From: Nitrospirillum sp034427435
Lineage (GTDB): Bacteria > Pseudomonadota > Alphaproteobacteria > Azospirillales > Azospirillaceae
Direction of reading: 5' to 3'
Assembly (NCBI RefSeq): GCF_034427435.1
Contig: NZ_JAXQNP010000001.1
Coordinates: 186,001 to 250,000, forward strand
Length of the DNA: 64,000 bases
Shown here: positions 60,254 through 64,000 of the stretch, in pieces
Layout of the letters: every line of letters starts with the position of its first letter
Numbering within the stretch: the first letter of the stretch is position 1
Program-made: the position numbers and the translations under genes
Notes under the pieces: model-generated
What the model was told of the DNA's origin: nothing
Databases searched by the model: none
The model's input: the letters and a program-made list of their open reading frames with translations, nothing else

Positions 60254-62638
60254 TCAGGGCCGGGGGATCAGCCAGGTTTCCGCCACCTGGTGTCCCCGGC
60301 CGCTGCCACCCATGCCGGGTGGACGTGTCCATTCCAGGTCCAGTGTCCCACCACGGGTCGCCGCCTGCGGAATGTCGAACTCCAGCGTCGACGGGTTGCG
60401 CGGGCGGGCCAGGGGCGGATGGACCTCGATATGGCCGTTAGCGACCAGGCGCATGGGCAGGGCGTAGTCCTCGCCCGCGTAGGTCACGCGCAAGGTGTAG
60501 TGGCGCGCGGGATCCAGATGCCCGTAGCGCAGATGGATCGGCCGTTCGTACAGCGTCTCTGCATAGGTGATCCAGGACAGGCGCCAGCCGTCGTCCGGGA
60601 TCTTGTCGGCGATACCGTCAATGGCGCTGTCGTAGAGTTCCGGGTCCTGGGCATAGTCCTGCCCCCGCACCAGGTGCGGCTCGCGCTGGGGATCACCCAA
60701 ATCGTCGTACAGGGTATCGGGCGTCGGCTGCGCCCAGGCGACGATCTCCGCCAGTTGCTTCCGCCGGGTGGCCTCGTCCGGCAGGTGGGCGATGTCCTCG
60801 AACCGCCGCGTCAGCCAAACGCGGTCGTTCAGGCTGGTATCCACCCGGTCCAGGTTGGCCCCGCGCTCGATTCCCGACGCGCCATAGCGGCTGACGCTCA
60901 GTTGCAGGCCGACATGGGCGTAGAGGCGCTCCGCCAGATCGAACAGCTTGTCGCGCAGGTGGCCGGTTTCCGCCGCGTCCGGCTGTGCCAGCGTGGCCGA
61001 GGCCGCCGCCATCGCGTCCATGCTGCCCCGGGCGGGCGCCTGGGCCAGCAGGGCCATGGCCTGCGCCTCGCGACTGCCTTCGGCCGTGGCACGGGCCCGG
61101 GCGTAGGCATCGTAATAGGCGCGATAGAGCAGGGACTCGAAGCGCCAATTATCCGTCAGCGCGGGCAGGCCCGCCAGGGCCTGGAAGCCCTGCAAGGTGG
61201 CGTCGATGCCGCCGTTGTCCTTGATGGGGCCCGCCCAGGCGCGTTCCAGCCCCTGGATCAGGGCGGCCAGCCGGTCGCCCGCGCCGGCATCGAGGAAATA
61301 GCGAGCATAGTCGCGCAGGATATCCTCGGGCCGGGTGGCCGGATCCCAGCCCAGACGGGTCCACAGCGCCTTGTTGACGTCGTCGTTCACCCCTTCCGAA
61401 TAGGTGACGAAGCCGGCGGTAAGCCCGGCGAAGTGCCGGAAGATAAGGGTCTGGGCCTCCGGGCGCGGATTGATCGGCTCCCGCCCCTCCAGCAGGGCGA
61501 AGGCGGGATCCCACTGCGGCACCGGGAACTGGGCGTGCAGGGTGTGGCCGATGTCGGGATAGAATTGGATGGGGTAGGCGCGGGGCACCCGGGCGCGCTG
61601 CACCGGCAGGGAATCGCGCGATTGGGGGCCGAAGAAAACCCCGGTCAGCCAATCCGGGCGCTGGTCCAGAAGGCGATAGAAGTCCTCATAGTGCGCCTGG
61701 TCGAACCCCTGGGCCGACACCCACAGCTGGGCGCCCGGATGATAGCGCCGCAGGATGCGCGCCTCACGCTCCAGCAAGGGAAACAGCAGGGCGGGGGGCG
61801 TGTGCCCCGGATCACCGCCCGGCACGTACAGGGCATGGATGTGCGGAAAGCGCCGCACCAGATCCTCGAACGCGGCCAACTCCTGGTCCACCGTCGCCGG
61901 ATCGGCATAGTTGTCGCGCATCTCCGGGTAATAGAGGTCGCAATCCAGGCCGTACTTGTCCAGCAGGCGGGCGATGCCCAGGGTCGTCTCCAGGGCCGGG
62001 GCGGGGAACAGGGGGCTGGTCGGCTCATCGTCCGAGGCCGGGGCGATCAACTGGATGGCGTTCGTGCCGAACACCGCCAGGTCGCGGATGTGCTGTTCGA
62101 ATTGCGCCAGCGTCCAGGCATCGTAGGTGTTGTTCTTGAAGCGATAGCCGATCTGATGGCCGCGCACCGGCTGGGCTGGGCTGGTGGACAGGTTCAGCGG
62201 ATGATCCAGGACGATGTGCCCCGGCGTCATGCTCAGCGTGCGCAAGACATGGCCAATGCCGTACAGAACGCCCCGGCTGTCATTGCCGGCGATCACCAGG
62301 GTGGTTTGCCGCCCCTGGCTTTCGGTCCGCAGGCTGTAGCCTTCGGGCTTGGTCGCGCCGGCGGCATGGGTGATGACGATGCGGACGGGGGCGTCACCTA
62401 TCGGCCCCGATACCTGGGATGGCGCCAACCGGGACCAGGCGATGCCGGTGCGCTTGCGCACCTCATCCACCAGCATGTCAACGGCGGCGGCCTCCGGCCC
62501 CTGGACCTGCGGCGCCACGACAACGGCCGCCGACAGATCCAAGGGAGACGCGACCTGCGCGCTGACCGGAATGGGGTAGGACACGGCGGCGGCCGCAGCG
62601 GCCAGCACCACCGCGGCCCAGTGCCGAAGGGACAGCAT
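60254..62638 (-). CDS. Exported putative glycoside hydrolase, family not assigned
   Basis: 794 residues from ATG 62638, which overlaps the upstream ROK kinase stop (TAATG). Signal peptide MLSLRHWAAVVLAAAAAAVS to VSAQ. Residues about 25-150 look like the alpha/beta domain preceding GH20 and alpha-glucuronidase barrels (DMLVDEVRKRTGIAW, VIAGNDSRGVLYGIGHVLR). A TIM barrel follows (HQIGYRFKNNTYDAWT, NAIQLIAPASDD, DCDLYYPEMRDNYADP, YVPGGDPGHTPP, VSAQGFDQAHYEDFY). A helical region and C-terminal beta domain complete it. Possible catalytic acids: Glu in YYPEMRD and Asp in GGDPGH. Recalls GH67/GH115 or alpha-galacturonidase-like enzymes, but I cannot assign a family. Confidence 0.75.
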   Translation of the reverse strand: MLSLRHWAAVVLAAAAAAVSYPIPVSAQVASPLDLSAAVVVAPQVQGPEAAAVDMLVDEVRKRTGIAWSRLAPSQVSGPIGDAPVRIVITHAAGATKPEGYSLRTESQGRQTTLVIAGNDSRGVLYGIGHVLRTLSMTPGHIVLDHPLNLSTSPAQPVRGHQIGYRFKNNTYDAWTLAQFEQHIRDLAVFGTNAIQLIAPASDDEPTSPLFPAPALETTLGIARLLDKYGLDCDLYYPEMRDNYADPATVDQELAAFEDLVRRFPHIHALYVPGGDPGHTPPALLFPLLEREARILRRYHPGAQLWVSAQGFDQAHYEDFYRLLDQRPDWLTGVFFGPQSRDSLPVQRARVPRAYPIQFYPDIGHTLHAQFPVPQWDPAFALLEGREPINPRPEAQTLIFRHFAGLTAGFVTYSEGVNDDVNKALWTRLGWDPATRPEDILRDYARYFLDAGAGDRLAALIQGLERAWAGPIKDNGGIDATLQGFQALAGLPALTDNWRFESLLYRAYYDAYARARATAEGSREAQAMALLAQAPARGSMDAMAAASATLAQPDAAETGHLRDKLFDLAERLYAHVGLQLSVSRYGASGIERGANLDRVDTSLNDRVWLTRRFEDIAHLPDEATRRKQLAEIVAWAQPTPDTLYDDLGDPQREPHLVRGQDYAQDPELYDSAIDGIADKIPDDGWRLSWITYAETLYERPIHLRYGHLDPARHYTLRVTYAGEDYALPMRLVANGHIEVHPPLARPRNPSTLEFDIPQAATRGGTLDLEWTRPPGMGGSGRGHQVAETWLIPRP

Positions 62639-63540
62639 TACAGCGTGCGTTCCCACAGGCGGGCGGCGCCGCGCACGCCGGAAGAATCACCCCAGCGGGC
62701 CGGCACCAGCTTCGCTTCCCAGACGTCGGTGAAGAGATAGGGCCGGATGGCGCCGGCCAGCCGGTCATAGATTTCGGTGACGTTGGACAGGCCGCCGCCG
62801 AAGACGAAGACGTCCGGATCGACGATGTTGCTGACCAGGGCCAAGCCGCGGCCCAGCCGGTCGATGAAGCGGTCGAAGGCCGCGACGGCGTCCGGCTCGT
62901 GGCGGCGCATGCTTTGGATGATGGTCTCGGCATCCATCTTGCGGCCGGTGACCGCCTTGAACTCCCGGCTCAAGCCGGTGCCCGACACCCAGGTCTCCAG
63001 GCACCCCTTGTTGCCGCACCAGCAGTCGGGCGCCGGCACTTCGTCGGCCTTGGGCCAGGGCAGGGAGACGTGGCCCAATTCACCGGCCAGACCGTTGGCG
63101 CCCTCGATCAGGCGGCCGTCGATCACCAGGCCGCTGCCGCACCCGGTGCCCAGGATGACGGCGAAGGCGATGCGGGCGCCGGCGGCGGCGCCATCGACCG
63201 CCTCGGACAGGGCCAGGCAGTTGGCGTCGTTGGCCACCCGGACCTCACGGCCCAGGGCGGCGGCCATGTCGCTGTGGAAGACGCGACCGTTCAGCCAAAC
63301 CGAATTGGCGTTGCGCATGAGCCCGGTCTGCGGGGAAATCGACCCCGGAACGCCGATGCCCACGGTGCCCTGGGCGCCCGCCTCCGCCTCAACCCGGCTG
63401 ACCAGGCGGCAGATGGTGGCGATGGCCGCGTCGTAGCTGCCGGGATTGGGCTCGCGCAGCCGCGACAGGAAACGGCCGTTGAGATCCAGGGCGGCGGCCT
63501 CGATCTTCGTGCCGCCAAAATCGACCCCGATTTGAATCAT
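62638..63540 (-). CDS. ROK-family sugar kinase
   Basis: 300 residues from ATG 63540 (GAGGG upstream); a longer frame to 63645 has no family similarity. Phosphate motif GVDFGGTKIEAAALD (about 5-19), VANDANCLALSEAVDG (catalytic Asp), GTGCGSGLVIDG, and the zinc motif with GELGHVSLP and CWCGNKGCLE. An intact zinc site and no HTH mark it as a kinase, most like bacterial fructokinase/glucokinase/N-acetylglucosamine kinase. It probably phosphorylates a monosaccharide released by the neighbouring hydrolases, to which it is translationally coupled. Confidence 0.9.
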   Translation of the reverse strand: MIQIGVDFGGTKIEAAALDLNGRFLSRLREPNPGSYDAAIATICRLVSRVEAEAGAQGTVGIGVPGSISPQTGLMRNANSVWLNGRVFHSDMAAALGREVRVANDANCLALSEAVDGAAAGARIAFAVILGTGCGSGLVIDGRLIEGANGLAGELGHVSLPWPKADEVPAPDCWCGNKGCLETWVSGTGLSREFKAVTGRKMDAETIIQSMRRHEPDAVAAFDRFIDRLGRGLALVSNIVDPDVFVFGGGLSNVTEIYDRLAGAIRPYLFTDVWEAKLVPARWGDSSGVRGAARLWERTL

Positions 63541-63675
63541 GCGTAAGCCCTCATGCAGGCTGCTGGGAAATGACAGAGGTGAGGCTGTGCCCGTTGGCCC
63601 TGTTCGGCGCCTTTGCTCCGGCCCCGTTGAAAGAACCATACCCATTAGAAAGGCAAAATTAAATAATTAATGCCG
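63541..63675 (-). promoter_or_regulatory. Gap between ROK repressor and ROK kinase
   Basis: 135 bases on the leftward-reading strand. It contains an AT-rich core (AAATTAAATAATTAAT, 63656-63671) flanked by GGCA and TGCC. This is a plausible promoter/operator for the kinase-hydrolase operon. No clean palindrome or terminator was found. Confidence 0.35.
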
Positions 63676-64000
63676 TCATTCGGTCGCCGTTTTCATAAGA
63701 GTTGTCCGACTGGGCAAAAGGCGGTCGTTGAAGGGCAGCAAGGCCGCCCCCACGGCGGGGGCGTCGGTGGCCGTGGCGGCCCGATGGACGGGAACGATGA
63801 CGGGGATGACACCGGAATGCGCCCGCAACCGATCGTTGATCATCGCCGCCAGGCGGTCGATCAGGGGGGCCGGCAGGCGTCCGCCGAAAAACACCGCCTC
63901 CGGGTTCACCAGGCAACTGACGGCAACGATGGGCGTCGTCAGCAACTCGGCTGCCAAATCCAACCAGTCGGCCAGCAGCTGTTGGCCGACATCGTCCAAT
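63676..64000 (-). CDS. ROK-family repressor, C-terminal part (partial)
   Basis: About 107 residues, running off the window edge (5' end beyond 64000). IVAVSCLVNPEAVFFGGRLP, IDRLAAMINDRLRAHSG and ATDAPAVGAALLPFNDRLLP match the C terminus of the two ROK repressors in this window (IVIGGRLP / GAALGAATLP blocks). Probably a regulator of the glycan locus, reading in the same direction as the kinase. The HTH part is not visible, so a kinase is not fully excluded. Confidence 0.75.
   Translation of the reverse strand, partial: LDDVGQQLLADWLDLAAELLTTPIVAVSCLVNPEAVFFGGRLPAPLIDRLAAMINDRLRAHSGVIPVIVPVHRAATATDAPAVGAALLPFNDRLLPSRTTLMKTATE

Noticed and set aside
1..64000. CRISPR arrays, tRNA, rRNA genes and known riboswitches
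   Set aside because: None seen: no regular short direct repeats with spacers, no cloverleaf with CCA-end pattern and no rRNA-like conserved blocks were noticed by reading; a covariance-model search would be decisive.

Overview
The window is GC-rich DNA with dense operons, many ATGA/GTGA start-stop overlaps, TonB-dependent receptors and Tat-exported enzymes. The gene families (imp-type T6SS with tandem TssC proteins, a TagF-PppA fusion, an iol operon with an RpiR regulator, NikR) point to an alphaproteobacterium, most likely a member of the Rhodospirillales/Azospirillaceae (Azospirillum, Nitrospirillum or Niveispirillum type). The genus is inference; no rRNA or tRNA gene is present to check it.

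Region 1 (1-20,690) is a type VI secretion locus in the imp order of Rhizobium/Agrobacterium: tssL (3' end), tssM, tagF-pppA, ppkA, tssA, tssB, tssC, a second tssC, tagJ, tssE, tssF, tssG, then clpV and hcp. Directly after hcp are two AT-richer, overlapping genes: an unrecognised protein with a central hydrophobic hairpin and a four-helix membrane protein. They look like a T6SS effector and its immunity protein. tssK, fha and vgrG are not in the window.

Region 2 (20,724-33,261) is a nutrient-scavenging block. On the minus strand are a TonB receptor, a Tat-exported phosphocholine-type phospholipase C, a ROK repressor, a second TonB receptor and an exported 2H phosphoesterase. Divergent to them are a second ROK repressor and a GPH/MFS sugar transporter. 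Perfect or near-perfect palindromes lie in front of both receptor genes.

Region 3 (33,355-40,800) holds a Tat-exported GH2 glycosidase, a TonB receptor divergent from nikR with a near-consensus NikR operator between them, and a vapB-vapC-resolvase cassette followed by a truncated Tn3-type transposase remnant.

Region 4 (40,804-52,182) is an inositol catabolic locus. iolR and iolC/J-D-E-B run rightward. iolG, an APC permease, a PfkB kinase and a GH4 glycosidase run leftward. A GGAA-N6-TTCC site, the form reported for RpiR-type IolR, lies before iolC and again before the distant GH2 gene.

Region 5 (52,651-64,000) is a glycan-use locus: a TonB receptor with an N-terminal carboxypeptidase-regulatory-like domain, GH92 alpha-mannosidase, GH29 alpha-L-fucosidase, a further putative glycoside hydrolase, a ROK sugar kinase and the 3' end of a third ROK repressor.

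Two reading frames (tssL tail; PfkB kinase tail) are each off by one base in a C/G homopolymer. They are either real frameshifts or sequence errors.
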